This document shows, piece by piece, positions 44,882 to 55,305 of a stretch of DNA of 64,000 nucleotides. Both the position numbers and the translations under genes were made by a program. The stretch lies in assembly GCF_903944925.1 (NCBI RefSeq), contig NZ_CAJATU010000082.1, positions 1 to 64,000 on the forward strand. The letters run 5' to 3'. The notes under the pieces are model-generated. The model did no database searches, had not been told where the DNA came from, and saw only the letters and a program-made list of their open reading frames with translations. The stretch comes from an uncultured Rhodopila sp. GTDB taxonomy: Bacteria > Pseudomonadota > Alphaproteobacteria > Acetobacterales > Acetobacteraceae. Positions within the stretch are counted from its first letter, which is position 1; every line of letters starts with the position of its first letter.

Positions 44882-47251
44882 ATGGACCAGCAAACAGCGA
44901 AGCCGCTCAGTGCCGCTCAGGTTGAGCGCATGAACCTGTGGTGGCGCGCCGCCAACTACCTGTCCGTCGGGCAGATCTACCTGCTGGCCAACCCGCTGCT
45001 GCGCGAGCCGCTGACGATGGATCACGTCAAGCCGCGGCTGCTCGGCCACTGGGGCACCACGCCCGGTTTGAATTTCCTCTACGTGCACCTCAACCGGATC
45101 ATTGCGGAACGCAACCTTGACCTACTGTTCATCGCCGGCCCCGGCCACGGCGCACCCGGTGTCGTCGCCAGCACCTGGCTGGAGGGCACCTACAGCGAGA
45201 CCTACCCGAACGTTTCGCGCGACGCCGAGGGCATGCACCACCTGTTCCGCCAGTTCTCCTTCCCCGGCGGTATCCCCAGCCATGCCGCGCCGGATACCCC
45301 CGGCTCGATCCATGAGGGCGGCGAACTCGGCTACTCGCTGTCGCATGCCTACGGCGCGGTGCTCGACAACCCCGACCTGATCGCCGCCTGCGTTATCGGC
45401 GACGGAGAGGCCGAGACCGGGCCGCTGGCAACCTCCTGGCACGGCAACAAGTTCCTCGACGCGGCGCAGGACGGGGCGGTGCTGCCGATTCTGCATCTGA
45501 ACGGGTATAAAATCGCCAATCCGACGGTGCTCGCGCGGATCCCGGATGACGAACTGCGCGCCCTTATGACCGGTTATGGCTATGAGCCGATAGAGGTTGC
45601 AGGCCACGATCCGGACGCGATGCACCAGGCGATGGCAGCGGCGATGGACCGTGCGTTCGATTCCATCCGCGCCATCCAGCAGGCGGCGCGCGGCGGCAAG
45701 CCCGGGCGGCCGCGCTGGCCGATGATTATTCTCCGCAGCCTGAAGGGCTGGACCGGCCCGAAGACCGTCGATGGCAAGCCGGCCGAGGGCAACTGGCGCG
45801 CCCACCAGGTCCCGTTCACCATGGAAAAGCCGGAGCATCTCGGGCTGCTGAACGACTGGCTGCAAAGCTACCGTCCGGAAGAACTGTTCGACGACGCCGG
45901 CCGCCCGATCGAGGCGATCACCGGCCTGAGCCCCGCCGGCGAGAAGCGCATGAGCGCCAATCCGCACAGCAATGGCGGCCTGCTGATGCGGCCGCTGCGC
46001 ATGCCGGATTACCGGGACTACGCGGTAAAGGTGCCCGCGCCCGGCGCGGTGGACGGGGAATCGACCCGGGTGATGGGCGCGTTCCTGCGCGACGTGATGA
46101 AGGCCAATGCCGACAGCCGCAATTTCCGCGTGTTCGCGCCGGACGAGAACAATTCCAACCGGCTGAACGACATCCTGGACGCAACCAACCGCGCCTGGGA
46201 CGCCGAGACGGTGGCGAACGACGACCACCTCGCACCCGACGGGCGGGTGATGGAGATCCTCAGCGAGCACACCTGCCAGGGCTGGCTGGAGGGCTACCTT
46301 CTTACAGGCCGGCACGGGTTGCTGTCCTGCTACGAGGCGTTCATCCACATCGTCGATTCGATGGTCAACCAGCACGCCAAGTGGCTGAAAAGTTCGCGGG
46401 CAATCCCATGGCGGCGGCCGATTTCATCGTTGAACTACCTGCTGACATCACATGTCTGGCGGCAGGACCATAACGGGTTCAGCCACCAGGACCCCGGGTT
46501 CATCGACCACGTGGTGAACAAGAAGGCCGACATCGTGCGGGTCTATCTGCCGCCCGACGCGAACACCCTGCTCTGGGTGACGGATCATTGCCTGCGAAGC
46601 TGGGACCGGATCAACGTCATCGTCGCCGGCAAGCAGCCGGAGCCGCAATGGCTCGATATGGACTCGGCGATCAAGCACTGCACCCAGGGCATCGGCATCT
46701 GGCCGTGGGCGAGCAACGACCAGGACTCCGAGCCTGACGTGATCATGGGCTGCGCCGGGGACGTCCCGACGCTGGAGGTGATGGCGGCGACGGACCTGCT
46801 GCGACAGTTGCTGCCCGGCCTGAAGCTGCGGGTGGTGAACGTGGTCGACCTGATGACGCTGCAACCGAAATCCCAGCACCCGCACGGGCTGTCGGAGCAG
46901 GATTTCGATGCGCTGTTCACGCCCGGCACCCCGGTGATCTTCGCCTATCACGGCTACCCGAGCCTGATCCACCGGCTGGTCTACAAGCGCACCAACCACG
47001 ACAACTTCCATGTCCGCGGCTTCATGGAGGAAGGCACCACGACGACACCGTTCGACATGGTGGTGCGCAACCGGCTGGACCGCTTCCATCTGGTCGCCGA
47101 CGTGATCGACCGGGTGCCCGGCCTGGCCGCACGGGCGGTCTATGTGAAGCAGGCGATGCGGGACAAGCTGATCGAGCATGAGCAATATATCGTGCGAGTC
47201 GGCGCCGACATGCCGGAGGTCGCGGACTGGCGCTGGCCGGGCAAGGCGTGA
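44882..47251 (+). CDS. Phosphoketolase (Xfp family)
   Basis: 789 residues. Phosphoketolase uses thiamine diphosphate to split xylulose-5-phosphate (and often fructose-6-phosphate) to acetyl phosphate. Signatures include [28 protein letters not shown] and the ThDP-binding [20 protein letters not shown]. The C-terminal domain is intact, ending [11 protein letters not shown]. The ATG at 44882 has CAGGAGAAAT upstream; the ORF track starts 153 bp too early. No acetate kinase is adjacent. Confidence 0.95.
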   Translation: MDQQTAKPLSAAQVERMNLWWRAANYLSVGQIYLLANPLLREPLTMDHVKPRLLGHWGTTPGLNFLYVHLNRIIAERNLDLLFIAGPGHGAPGVVASTWLEGTYSETYPNVSRDAEGMHHLFRQFSFPGGIPSHAAPDTPGSIHEGGELGYSLSHAYGAVLDNPDLIAACVIGDGEAETGPLATSWHGNKFLDAAQDGAVLPILHLNGYKIANPTVLARIPDDELRALMTGYGYEPIEVAGHDPDAMHQAMAAAMDRAFDSIRAIQQAARGGKPGRPRWPMIILRSLKGWTGPKTVDGKPAEGNWRAHQVPFTMEKPEHLGLLNDWLQSYRPEELFDDAGRPIEAITGLSPAGEKRMSANPHSNGGLLMRPLRMPDYRDYAVKVPAPGAVDGESTRVMGAFLRDVMKANADSRNFRVFAPDENNSNRLNDILDATNRAWDAETVANDDHLAPDGRVMEILSEHTCQGWLEGYLLTGRHGLLSCYEAFIHIVDSMVNQHAKWLKSSRAIPWRRPISSLNYLLTSHVWRQDHNGFSHQDPGFIDHVVNKKADIVRVYLPPDANTLLWVTDHCLRSWDRINVIVAGKQPEPQWLDMDSAIKHCTQGIGIWPWASNDQDSEPDVIMGCAGDVPTLEVMAATDLLRQLLPGLKLRVVNVVDLMTLQPKSQHPHGLSEQDFDALFTPGTPVIFAYHGYPSLIHRLVYKRTNHDNFHVRGFMEEGTTTTPFDMVVRNRLDRFHLVADVIDRVPGLAARAVYVKQAMRDKLIEHEQYIVRVGADMPEVADWRWPGKA

Positions 47252-47360
47252 GCAGCGCGGCAGGCGAAACGATCATATCTGACAAGTCCTAATCATATCG
47301 ACGGATCGAAGCGTTCGCTGCTAGAAGCGCGATTCTATTGATCCACTGATGGGCCGTGTC

Positions 47361-48002
47361 ATGAACAAGACTGCCGGGAAGCGCCTTGCCGCACTGGGCC
47401 TCAGTGTCACACTGGGTGTGATTACCGCCTCCGCCGCGTTGGCGCAGTTGCCGTCATCCGGTCCCGGCGTCAGCAGCATCGGCAAGCGCACGGCCACCCA
47501 GGGCGCAGTCGAAAAGCCGCCGGAAGCCGCGCCCGACGTGTTGCCCGGTGCCAGGGCCCGCGCCCCGGCCGCTCCGGCCAGCCGCTCGACGGCCGACATG
47601 CCGCCGACGGAGGCCTTGTTCGATGCGATCAACCGAGGCGACATCGCCTCCGCACGAGACGCGCTCAGCCGGGGAGCCGATTTGGACGGCGTCAATGTGC
47701 TGGGGATGACGCCGATGGAGTTGTCGGTCGATCTCGGGCGCAACGACATCTCCTTCCTGCTGCTGTCGATGCGCGGCGAGGATGCCGGCCGCGGGTCGCG
47801 AGCGATGGCGCACGCCAGCCCAACCCCGGCCCCGTCGAAGAAGCTCGCCCGCGAGGCCAAGCCGAAGCCGGGCAATGCGCACGGGCCGGCAGCCGTTGCG
47901 GTGAAGCCGGTCGCGACGCCGAAGCTGTTCGCCAACGACGGCGGCACGCCACTGCCGAGCGCCGGATTCCTCGGCTTCGATCCGCATTCTGCAACGAACT
48001 GA
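47361..48002 (+). CDS. Exported protein with ankyrin-like repeat
   Basis: About 213 residues. The signal peptide (LGLSVTLGVITASAALA) is followed by an Ala/Pro-rich linker, then an ankyrin-like pair, TEALFDAINRGDIASARDAL and SRGADLDGVNVLGMTPMELS. A basic, Pro-rich C-terminus follows. It likely mediates protein contact in the periplasm. The ORF track starts at 47349; neither start has a clear ribosome-binding site. Confidence 0.7.
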   Translation: MNKTAGKRLAALGLSVTLGVITASAALAQLPSSGPGVSSIGKRTATQGAVEKPPEAAPDVLPGARARAPAAPASRSTADMPPTEALFDAINRGDIASARDALSRGADLDGVNVLGMTPMELSVDLGRNDISFLLLSMRGEDAGRGSRAMAHASPTPAPSKKLAREAKPKPGNAHGPAAVAVKPVATPKLFANDGGTPLPSAGFLGFDPHSATN

Positions 48003-48096
48003 GGGCGGGACGGTGGTTACAATTCGTACAAATGACTGGAGATCGCACTCCGGCCGCCCCATGTCGCCTGGCATCACAGAAGCCAGGAGGGCTGAC

Positions 48097-48297
48097 ATGC
48101 TCGCATACGAAAACAAGCAGATCGCGCGTAATATCATGAGCGTGCATGGTTTGCGGGCCCAGGCGGTGGTTCAGGAACGCATCGCCGAGGCCCGGTTGGC
48201 CGGTGACCGCGCCGGATTGGACAGGTGGCAGAACGTCCTCGCTGCGATCGGGGAGTTGCGGCAGACCAACCGGCAGAACGAACTGACGCACGCTTAG
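48097..48297 (+). CDS. Small hypothetical protein
   Basis: 66 residues with a charged helical composition (YENKQIARNIMSVHGLRAQA, RWQNVLAAIGELRQTNRQNE). The ATG has CAGGAGGGCTGAC upstream, a strong ribosome-binding site that decides this start over 48013. Function unknown. It follows the ankyrin-like gene by 94 bp. Confidence 0.65.
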   Translation: MLAYENKQIARNIMSVHGLRAQAVVQERIAEARLAGDRAGLDRWQNVLAAIGELRQTNRQNELTHA

Positions 48298-48359
48298 GCT
48301 TATCGGCCAGCGCCTGTAGCGGTCCGGCGAATGACATCGCGCCGGGTCCGTGCAGCGCG

Positions 48360-51300
48360 TCAACGGGCCTCAGGGGGAGCCGCCGGCTCCCCTTGCGCCG
48401 TGGGTGAAGTTGCCGTCGGATCGCACCAGTCCCGTTCGATTTCCTGCGTTAGCTCATGAAGCGCTTGCTCAAGGGCCCTGAACTTTGCGGCTGCGCACTC
48501 CAGCGTTTCAGACACCTCAACCTCACGGGCAAGGGCGGTCGCCCGTTCTGCGCCGAACTGAAGACATAGGCCTTTGATGCTGTGGGAAATGCGTTTGACG
48601 GCGGCCAGGTCGGAACCGCCGAACGCCACACGCATATTGATCAGGCTGTCGTGTGTGTGATTGGCCAACTCGGCGAGCAAATCGGCAAACACTGGCGGCG
48701 GTAGCATGTCCCGGGTTTCCTGTAGGCGGCTGACGTTGATGACGGGAAGCGCCTGGACAGCGACGGATGCCGGAACGGAACATGGCCGCTGCGCAGGATC
48801 GCGCGTCAGCACCGCGTCCACTTCATTCCACTCGATCGGCTTGGTCAGGAAGTCGGTCAGCCCCGCCTGCATGTAAGCCGCGCGGTGCTCGCTGACGGCA
48901 TCGGCGGTCAGCGCGACGATCGGGATATCGCACAGCGGCGGCGATAGCGCCCTGATACGCCGCGTCGCCTCGACGCCATCCATCGTTGGCATCTGCATGT
49001 CCATCAGGATGATATCATAGCCTCCGGCGGACGCCGCTTCGACCGCCTGCCGGCCGTCCCTGACCAGGGTCACCTGATGGCGGCGATGTTCGAGGCCGAG
49101 TTTCACGATCATGCCGTTGATCGTATTGTCTTCAGCGACGAGCACCTTGAGCGGCCTGACGACATGGCTTGCCAACGAATCGGCCAGGAGATCGGCTTCA
49201 ACGCCGGGTTGCACGACGCAGGTGAACCAGAACAACGCACCCTCGCCAGGCTCACCGTGGGCGCCGATATCACCGTCCATCATCGTGATGAGGCGCTTGC
49301 TGATCGCAAGGCCGAGGCCGGTGCCGCCGAACTTGCGGCTCGTGCCGGCATCGGCCTGGGCGAAGGGTTCGAACAGGCGCCCGATATCCCCGCTGGACAG
49401 GCCGATCCCGGTATCTTCGACCTCGAACCGCAGGCGGAGATGATCTGCGGCCTGCTCCTGGCGGAGCCGGATGGCGATCTTGCCATTCGCGGTGAATTTC
49501 ACCGCGTTGCTGACGAGGTTGCCCAATACCTGCCTGATGCGGATCGGGTCGCCGATGACCAGCAGCCGCGTCGTGCCGCCGGTATCGAGAGTGAGATCGC
49601 AGCCATTCTGTTGCGCCACGGGGCCGTACAGGCGAGCCGTTTCCGCGGCAACCGCCACAACATCGAAGCAAACCCGCTCCAGCGTCAGCCGATCGGCTTC
49701 GATCTTTGAATAGTCCAGGATGTCGTTGAGGATGGTCAACAGGGTCTTGGCCGAGGCCTGCATGGTATCGAGATACGAACGCTGGACCGCATCAAGCGCT
49801 GTCAGTGACAGGAAATCCGCCATGCCGATGACGCCCGTAATCGGCGTGCGGATTTCGTGGCTCATCATCGCCAGGAACGAGGATTTGGAGCGGTTGGCCA
49901 CCTCGGCCAGATGACGGGCCTCATTCACCTGGCGTTCCGTCTCCTTGCGTTCGGTCAGATCGAAGAACTGGATCAGCAGGTGAGCCTCGCCGCGCATGCG
50001 TATCGGCAAAATCAGGCAGTCGCACCAGACCTCTTTGCCGGCGAGCGATGTAACGTGGATTTCGGCCTGCTGCCGGCGGTTCGTTGCGAGGCTGTGCAGG
50101 CAACGTTCCAGCAGTCCCGATGTCCGCCAGGACTCGATGTCGCGGAAATTGCGCGACATCAGAACCTCATCCGATCCACCGACGAGGTTGGTGTAGGCTT
50201 TGTTGACCACGATGCATTGGCCTGATTCGAGATAGACACCCATGGCGACGGGGGAGGATTGCAGGATCGTCTCGTTGAACCTCACCAACTCGGCAAGGCT
50301 TTGTCGTTCCAGGGTCAGGTCCGCCGTGCGTTCGTCCACACGCGTGGCCAGCGCCGCCCGCTCGGCGGCGAGGTTCCGCAGCGCCGCGTTCCGCTGCCAG
50401 GCCAAACGGGCGACCAGAACCAGCATCACCGCCAGCATGACGATGATTGCCGCGATGCTCAGGATCACAGGCCGGTACAGGACCCATACGCTCGGGACGC
50501 GGTAGCGGATGATGGCATCCGCGGCAAGCGAGGCGCCGGTCAGGTGCCAGCGCTCCAGTTGGCGCCAATCGTAGCTCGTGCGGAGGTTGCCTTCCGGCGG
50601 CGGCGCGTGCCCGAGGATCAAGGCGCCGATACTGCGGCCAACCAGTTCGTGACTGAGCATGTAACCGCCGACGATACCGCTGCCGAGATGCGATTCCCAT
50701 TGGCTGAACACCGGCACCGACGCCAGTTCAGCCAGACGCGCATCGGCGGCCGGCGGTCGCACGAAGCCGCCGGAGCCATCGTTAAAGATCAGCAGGGAGT
50801 AGATCATCGACCCGGCCGCCAGGGTCGGCGCGAGCGCCAGCACGTCCTTGAACGGCACGGCGGTCAGATCCTCAACCGCTATCGGCCCCGGAAGCGTGGC
50901 CACGCCGCTCCGGAATGCCGCCAGTTCAAGCCGACCGAACGCGCTCCCGCTGTCGCCGGTCAGATAGATCTTCCCGGCACCGGTCAACGCCAGCGCCTCC
51001 TTGACCGACCGGGCGTAGTCAAACCGGGAGACCAGGAACTCCCCGCCGTCGTCGAGCCTTTTCAGCGGGGCGACCCAGTCGGGCACCACGTCCGCATAAA
51101 TCCGTCTCGCGGCGGGAAACACCTCCCGGCTGCGCGCGATGGCGCTGGCGCCCGGCCATGAGACGCCGACGACAAAGTCGAAACGGGTCTGGCCGTATTT
51201 CTCGCGGACCAGGTCGCGCAGCCAAACGTCGGCGTCCGCCGCGTCGAGGCGCGCACCGTCGAGGAACTCGAAGAAGACAGTGCTGCCGCCGGCGCGAAAG

Positions 51301-51638
51301 CCGATGACCGCGTCGAGTCCGTCTTCCATCTCGGTCTGGCTGCGGGCATCCTTGTCGAGCGGCATGACGAACAGGATGTTCAGGGTTCGCTCGGCTCCGG
51401 CGCGTTCCAAAGGTCCGCCGCCCGCTTGCGAGCCATCCGCGGCCCTTGTCTGGGTCCCCACGATACCGGCGCGCGCCTGCCTCAGGACGGCGGTAAAATC
51501 GCGGGCGTGTCCAGCGAGTACGCCGGCGGCGATCAGGCTTGCGACGGCGATGAGCCAGGATACCAGGATCGTCTTGAACCGGCGCGGCTGTTTATCGCCG
51601 AACGGCCCGCCATCGCGATGATGGTCTTCAACGTCCAT
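48360..51638 (-). CDS. Hybrid histidine kinase with substrate-binding-like sensor, PAS, receiver and HPt
   Basis: About 1092 residues. A membrane helix (residues 21-41) leads into a periplasmic part that resembles an ABC-type substrate-binding protein (NILFVMPLDKDARSQTEMED, RFDFVVGVSW). A second helix (about 390-415) is followed by PAS (FNETILQSSPVAMGVYLESG), HisKA (AMMSHEIRTPITGVIGM), HATPase_c (DTGIGLSSGDIGRLFEPFAQ), a receiver (ILMDMQMPTMDG, LTKPIE) and an HPt domain with ISHSIKG. It can run a complete phosphorelay. I used the ATG at 51638; the ORF-track TTG is nine bases upstream. It diverges from another kinase. Confidence 0.92.
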   Translation of the reverse strand: MDVEDHHRDGGPFGDKQPRRFKTILVSWLIAVASLIAAGVLAGHARDFTAVLRQARAGIVGTQTRAADGSQAGGGPLERAGAERTLNILFVMPLDKDARSQTEMEDGLDAVIGFRAGGSTVFFEFLDGARLDAADADVWLRDLVREKYGQTRFDFVVGVSWPGASAIARSREVFPAARRIYADVVPDWVAPLKRLDDGGEFLVSRFDYARSVKEALALTGAGKIYLTGDSGSAFGRLELAAFRSGVATLPGPIAVEDLTAVPFKDVLALAPTLAAGSMIYSLLIFNDGSGGFVRPPAADARLAELASVPVFSQWESHLGSGIVGGYMLSHELVGRSIGALILGHAPPPEGNLRTSYDWRQLERWHLTGASLAADAIIRYRVPSVWVLYRPVILSIAAIIVMLAVMLVLVARLAWQRNAALRNLAAERAALATRVDERTADLTLERQSLAELVRFNETILQSSPVAMGVYLESGQCIVVNKAYTNLVGGSDEVLMSRNFRDIESWRTSGLLERCLHSLATNRRQQAEIHVTSLAGKEVWCDCLILPIRMRGEAHLLIQFFDLTERKETERQVNEARHLAEVANRSKSSFLAMMSHEIRTPITGVIGMADFLSLTALDAVQRSYLDTMQASAKTLLTILNDILDYSKIEADRLTLERVCFDVVAVAAETARLYGPVAQQNGCDLTLDTGGTTRLLVIGDPIRIRQVLGNLVSNAVKFTANGKIAIRLRQEQAADHLRLRFEVEDTGIGLSSGDIGRLFEPFAQADAGTSRKFGGTGLGLAISKRLITMMDGDIGAHGEPGEGALFWFTCVVQPGVEADLLADSLASHVVRPLKVLVAEDNTINGMIVKLGLEHRRHQVTLVRDGRQAVEAASAGGYDIILMDMQMPTMDGVEATRRIRALSPPLCDIPIVALTADAVSEHRAAYMQAGLTDFLTKPIEWNEVDAVLTRDPAQRPCSVPASVAVQALPVINVSRLQETRDMLPPPVFADLLAELANHTHDSLINMRVAFGGSDLAAVKRISHSIKGLCLQFGAERATALAREVEVSETLECAAAKFRALEQALHELTQEIERDWCDPTATSPTAQGEPAAPPEAR

Positions 51639-52009
51639 CGGCTTCAAAGCTCCGTCCCGGCGTCAACCAACGACCGGCCGGTTCCGGTAGGGGCCTGACT
51701 TCGATCCAGTATCGCCGCCCTTTGCCGCCGGGACGACGACGCAGCCAGCCGTGACCGGAAGCCGGAACGATACTCATACAGTTGGCTTGTCGCAAGAGTT
51801 AGATTCTCATTGCGGCCGGCGGATGTCGGCGGAACCGGCCCGCATCGGGCAACCGTCAGGCAATCCGCGGCACCGCAAGTTGCTTTCCAAAGTAACCGCT
51901 TCGGCCCGGCGTTTGATGCAAATCAAGGCCGGCCGGCGCAAACCGCCGCAAGACCATGACATCCTGCGATAAAACCGGAGCAATCCCCGGCGGTGGAGCA
52001 AGCAGCCGA
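51639..52009. other. 371-bp divergent intergenic region between two sensor kinases
   Basis: No gene is seen. It must hold the promoters of both kinases. Its only clear element is a perfect FNR/FixK-type box at 51913-51926, nearer the plus-strand kinase. Short GC palindromes (GGCCGGCC) follow the box. Confidence 0.7.
51913..51926. promoter_or_regulatory. Perfect FNR/FixK-type box (TTGAT-N4-ATCAA)
   Basis: TTGATGCAAATCAA matches the consensus in all ten specified positions. Its centre is about 90 bp before the ATG of the plus-strand kinase, at a distance where activation is possible if the transcript starts about 40 bp downstream. It is about 275 bp from the start of the minus-strand kinase. 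Regulation by FnrL or FixK is inferred. Confidence 0.7.
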
Positions 52010-54307
52010 ATGAAACGCCTCCTGACGCGGCTGTTGCTGGTCATGTCTGTCGCCATGCTGCCGGCGCTGGGCTTCCAGATCTACACCGAACACGAGGCGC
52101 GCCAAACCCGTGCGTTGCTGGTGAGGGACGAAGCACTCAGTCTGGTACGTCTGGTCAGCGGCGAGCAAAACCGCATCATCGAAGGCGCCGAGCAGGTGCT
52201 GACCACCATCACAGGCGCTCCGGCCGTGCAGGACAGCGACACCGAGCGGTGCCACCGCCTGCTCGCCAACCTGGTCGAGCAGTCGCCTCGCTACAACAAC
52301 GCACTCGTCGTGCAACCTGACGGCCATATCCCGTGTGCGGCCCACCTGCTGGACCCCTCGATCAACGGAGCCGATCGGCCGTATTTCCGCGAGGCGCTGC
52401 GAACCGGAGACTTCGTGCTTGGCGAGTATACGATTGGCCGCGGCACGGGACTGCCGACGATTCATATAGCCAAACGGGTCATCGGCACTGACGGCAGGAT
52501 CATCGGCGTCGCCGTCCTCGCGCTCAACATCGGTTGGCTCTCCGACCAGGTCGAGCAGCTCAGCCTGCCGGCGGGAGCGATCGTGACGATCACCGACCGC
52601 AATGGCACCATCCTGGTGCGCCGCCCGGGACAGGCGCGCTTCTCGGGCACGCAGACACCGGGCGATAGCCGCTTCCTCCTCGACGGCAAAGAGATCGGGT
52701 TCGCCGAGATGAAGAGCCTGGATCAGGGCCGCCCGGTGATGGTTGCGTTCGCCCCGCTGGCCGTCGAACCAATAGGCTTGAGCATCCGGGTCGCGCTCGA
52801 CCGGGACATCACCTTCGCCGCCCTGGTCCGGGCCAACTGGATCGGCCCAGCATTGATAATGCTCGGCATCATGCTGGCGCTGGCCACGGCCGCGCTGCTT
52901 GGATCTCGGCTTATCGGCCGCCCCATCGGCCGGCTCATCGGGGCGGCCGAGAGCTGGCGTGGCGGCAATCTCGGGTCCCGCACCGGGCTGGGCGGGGAAC
53001 AGAGCGAATTCGGGCGGCTCGGCACCGCGCTCGATGCGATGGCGGCGGCGCTGGGCGAGCGCGAGGCGGAGCTTCGCCGGCTGAACACGGGTCTGGAGAA
53101 TCGGGTCAGCGAGGAGGTCGCTGCGCGCGAGGCGGCGCAGGCGCGGGCCGCACAGGCCGAACGCATGCAGGCGCTGGGGCAGCTTGCCGGCGGCGTCGCG
53201 CACGATTTCAACAATGTGCTTCAGGCCGTGGAGGGTGCGGCCCTGCTGATCGAACGCGAATCCAAAGGGCAGGAGCGCATCAACCGCCTGGTGCGCCTCG
53301 CGCTGGAAGCCACGGCACGCGGCGCCTCGGTCACTCGCCGGCTGCTCGCGTTCGGCCGCCGCGGCGACCTGCGCGCCGTGGCGATCGATGCCGATGCGCT
53401 GCTCGCCGGGCTGCGGGAACTGCTCGCCCATACGCTGGGCGCGGGGACGGAAGTGTCGGTCGTGGCCGAGCCGGGTCTCCGTCCGATCCTGGCGGACAAG
53501 GGACAGCTTGAAACCGCGCTGGTGAACCTGGCGACGAACGCCCGCGACGCCATGCCGAAGGGTGGCGCGCTGAAGCTGCGGGCCGCGGCCGACATCATCG
53601 AGGCGAACACCCCGGCGCATCCGGCCGGCCTGGCGCCGGGCCGCTATGTCCGGCTGACCGTCGCCGATACCGGATCGGGGATGGATGCCGCCACGCTTCT
53701 GCATGTTGGCGAGCCGTTCTTCACGACCAAGAAAACCGGCGAAGGGACCGGTCTCGGCGTGGCCATGGTGAAAGGCTTCGCGGCGCAGTCCGGCGGCGGG
53801 GTGCGTATCGAAAGCAGCCCGGAGCAGGGCACCGTGGTGTCGCTCTGGCTGCCGCAGGCTGATACCGGCGCTGTCTCGCGCGCGGCCCTGCCGGTGGCAC
53901 CGGAGGCGATCAGTCCGGCGGGAGCGATCCGGTTGCTGCTGGTGGACGATGAGAAGCTGGTGCGGGATGTGCTGGCGGAGCAGTTGGAGGACGAGGGGTT
54001 CAGCACCGTGACCGCCTCGAATGCCGCCGAGGCCCTGGCGCTGCTCGATGCCGGCGAAGCGGTGGATCTGCTGGTGTCGGATTTTTCGATGCCGGGCATG
54101 GATGGGCTTGCCCTGATCCACGCGGCGCAGCGGCGGCGGCCGTGCCTGCCGGCGGTGCTGCTGACCGGGTATTCAGGGGATGGCGTCGCACTGGCGCTGG
54201 GGACGAATGTGAGCGGGAAGATCGTCTTGCTGCGCAAGCCGATCCGGGTTGAGGACCTGGCTGACCGGGTGCATGTGCTGCTGACGGCGGTGGAGAAGGT
54301 GGGGTGA
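52010..54307 (+). CDS. Hybrid histidine kinase with double-CACHE sensor and receiver
   Basis: About 765 residues. An N-terminal membrane helix (LLLVMSVAMLPALGFQIY), a periplasmic double-CACHE sensor (YFREALRTGDFVLGEYTIG, VAVLALNIGWLSDQV), a second helix (LIMLGIMLALATAALLG) and a HAMP-like linker with a coiled coil. The kinase core has GGVAHDFNNVLQAVEG (phospho-His) and GTGLGVAMVKGFAAQSGG. The receiver has LLLVDDEKLVRD, VSDFSMPGMDG and LRKPIRV. No HPt. The ATG at 52010 is used; the ORF track begins 54 bp earlier. A perfect FNR-type box lies upstream. Confidence 0.92.
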   Translation: MKRLLTRLLLVMSVAMLPALGFQIYTEHEARQTRALLVRDEALSLVRLVSGEQNRIIEGAEQVLTTITGAPAVQDSDTERCHRLLANLVEQSPRYNNALVVQPDGHIPCAAHLLDPSINGADRPYFREALRTGDFVLGEYTIGRGTGLPTIHIAKRVIGTDGRIIGVAVLALNIGWLSDQVEQLSLPAGAIVTITDRNGTILVRRPGQARFSGTQTPGDSRFLLDGKEIGFAEMKSLDQGRPVMVAFAPLAVEPIGLSIRVALDRDITFAALVRANWIGPALIMLGIMLALATAALLGSRLIGRPIGRLIGAAESWRGGNLGSRTGLGGEQSEFGRLGTALDAMAAALGEREAELRRLNTGLENRVSEEVAAREAAQARAAQAERMQALGQLAGGVAHDFNNVLQAVEGAALLIERESKGQERINRLVRLALEATARGASVTRRLLAFGRRGDLRAVAIDADALLAGLRELLAHTLGAGTEVSVVAEPGLRPILADKGQLETALVNLATNARDAMPKGGALKLRAAADIIEANTPAHPAGLAPGRYVRLTVADTGSGMDAATLLHVGEPFFTTKKTGEGTGLGVAMVKGFAAQSGGGVRIESSPEQGTVVSLWLPQADTGAVSRAALPVAPEAISPAGAIRLLLVDDEKLVRDVLAEQLEDEGFSTVTASNAAEALALLDAGEAVDLLVSDFSMPGMDGLALIHAAQRRRPCLPAVLLTGYSGDGVALALGTNVSGKIVLLRKPIRVEDLADRVHVLLTAVEKVG

Positions 54308-54311
54308 TCGC

Positions 54312-54386
54312 TGGCTGGGGCGGGAGGGATCGAACCTCCGAATGACGGAATCAAAATCCGTTGCCTTACCGCTTGGCGACGCCCCA
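54312..54386 (-). tRNA. tRNA-Gln (anticodon TTG)
   Basis: On the minus strand the acceptor TGGGGCG pairs with CGCCCCA, followed by G and an encoded CCA. The anticodon arm is ACGGA-TTTTGAT-TCCGT, giving anticodon TTG, and the T arm is GGAGG-TTCGATC-CCTCC. The D arm GCCAAGCGGTAAGGC is normal. It decodes CAA (Gln). It lies just after the plus-strand kinase and downstream of ispE. Confidence 0.96.
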
Positions 54387-54435
54387 ATAGGCCAACGTGA
54401 TAGGTCCCCCGGCGGCTCACGTAAAGCCGGAACCG

Positions 54436-55293
54436 CTAGCCGCTGTTAATCCCGCCGCCCCAGACCCACCATCCGGGACGGGCAACCGCCGCAGCAGCCG
54501 CCCGCGCCACCGCCGCATCGGCGTAAAGCCCGAAACAGGTCGCCCCCGATCCGCTCATGCGCGCCAGCAGGCAGCGCGCATCCGCCGCCAGCGCCGCCAG
54601 CGCCTCACCGATGCCCGGCGCCAATCCCAAGGCGGCCGCCTCCAGGTCGTTGCCGGTGGCGTGCAGGCTCGCCGCCAGCGACTTTGCATCCCGCCAGCCG
54701 CCCGCCGGCCAAACCGCGGCAGTCGAGAATCCGCCGTCGCGGGCGCGGAACACAGCCGGAGTCGAAACCGCCACCCCCGGGTTGACCAGCACGATCCCGG
54801 CCTCCGGCAAGCGAGGCGCCGGCGCCAGGATTTCGCCAATTCCGGACATCAGCGCGGGCCTGCTGGAAACGCAGACCGGCACGTCGGCGCCGAGACCGCC
54901 GGCAATCGCCGCCAGCACCCCCTGCCCCGCCCCGATCTCCCAGAACCTGTCCAGCAATCGCAGCGCCGCAGCGGCATCGGCCGAACCACCGCCGATTCCC
55001 GAGGCAACCGGCAGGTTCTTCTCCAGCACCAGCCGCCCGGCTGGCGGCACATCGGCGTGGATCGCCAGTGCCCGCGCCGCGCGCAGCACCAGATTGTCCG
55101 CCTCATTGTCCAGGCCGGCCGCGAACGGTCCCGTCACCGCCAGGGACAGCGTCCCGGCCCGTTCGACTGTGAGCACATCCGCCGCACCGGCGAACACCAC
55201 CAGGCTGTCGAGCAAATGATATCCGTCAGGCCGCCGCCCGACGACATGCAGATGCAGGTTGATCTTCGCGCAGGCGCGTTCGGACAGCATCAC
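54436..55293 (-). CDS. ispE: 4-diphosphocytidyl-2-C-methyl-D-erythritol kinase IspE
   Basis: 285 residues, GHMP kinase of the MEP isoprenoid pathway, phosphorylating CDP-methylerythritol. The start motif is [20 protein letters not shown], the ATP-binding loop is [18 protein letters not shown], and the C-terminal motif is [12 protein letters not shown]. It lies 12 bp after the TPR lipoprotein gene on the same strand and is probably co-transcribed with it. Isoprenoid supply would feed pigments and quinones. Confidence 0.95.
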   Translation of the reverse strand: MMLSERACAKINLHLHVVGRRPDGYHLLDSLVVFAGAADVLTVERAGTLSLAVTGPFAAGLDNEADNLVLRAARALAIHADVPPAGRLVLEKNLPVASGIGGGSADAAAALRLLDRFWEIGAGQGVLAAIAGGLGADVPVCVSSRPALMSGIGEILAPAPRLPEAGIVLVNPGVAVSTPAVFRARDGGFSTAAVWPAGGWRDAKSLAASLHATGNDLEAAALGLAPGIGEALAALAADARCLLARMSGSGATCFGLYADAAVARAAAAAVARPGWWVWGGGINSG

Positions 55294-55305
55294 GATGCGC
55301 CGCGG

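Noticed and set aside
51923-54121. 732-residue minus-strand ORF opposite the CACHE kinase
   Set aside because: Antisense to a complete kinase; no motifs, and its start would fall in the FNR-box region.
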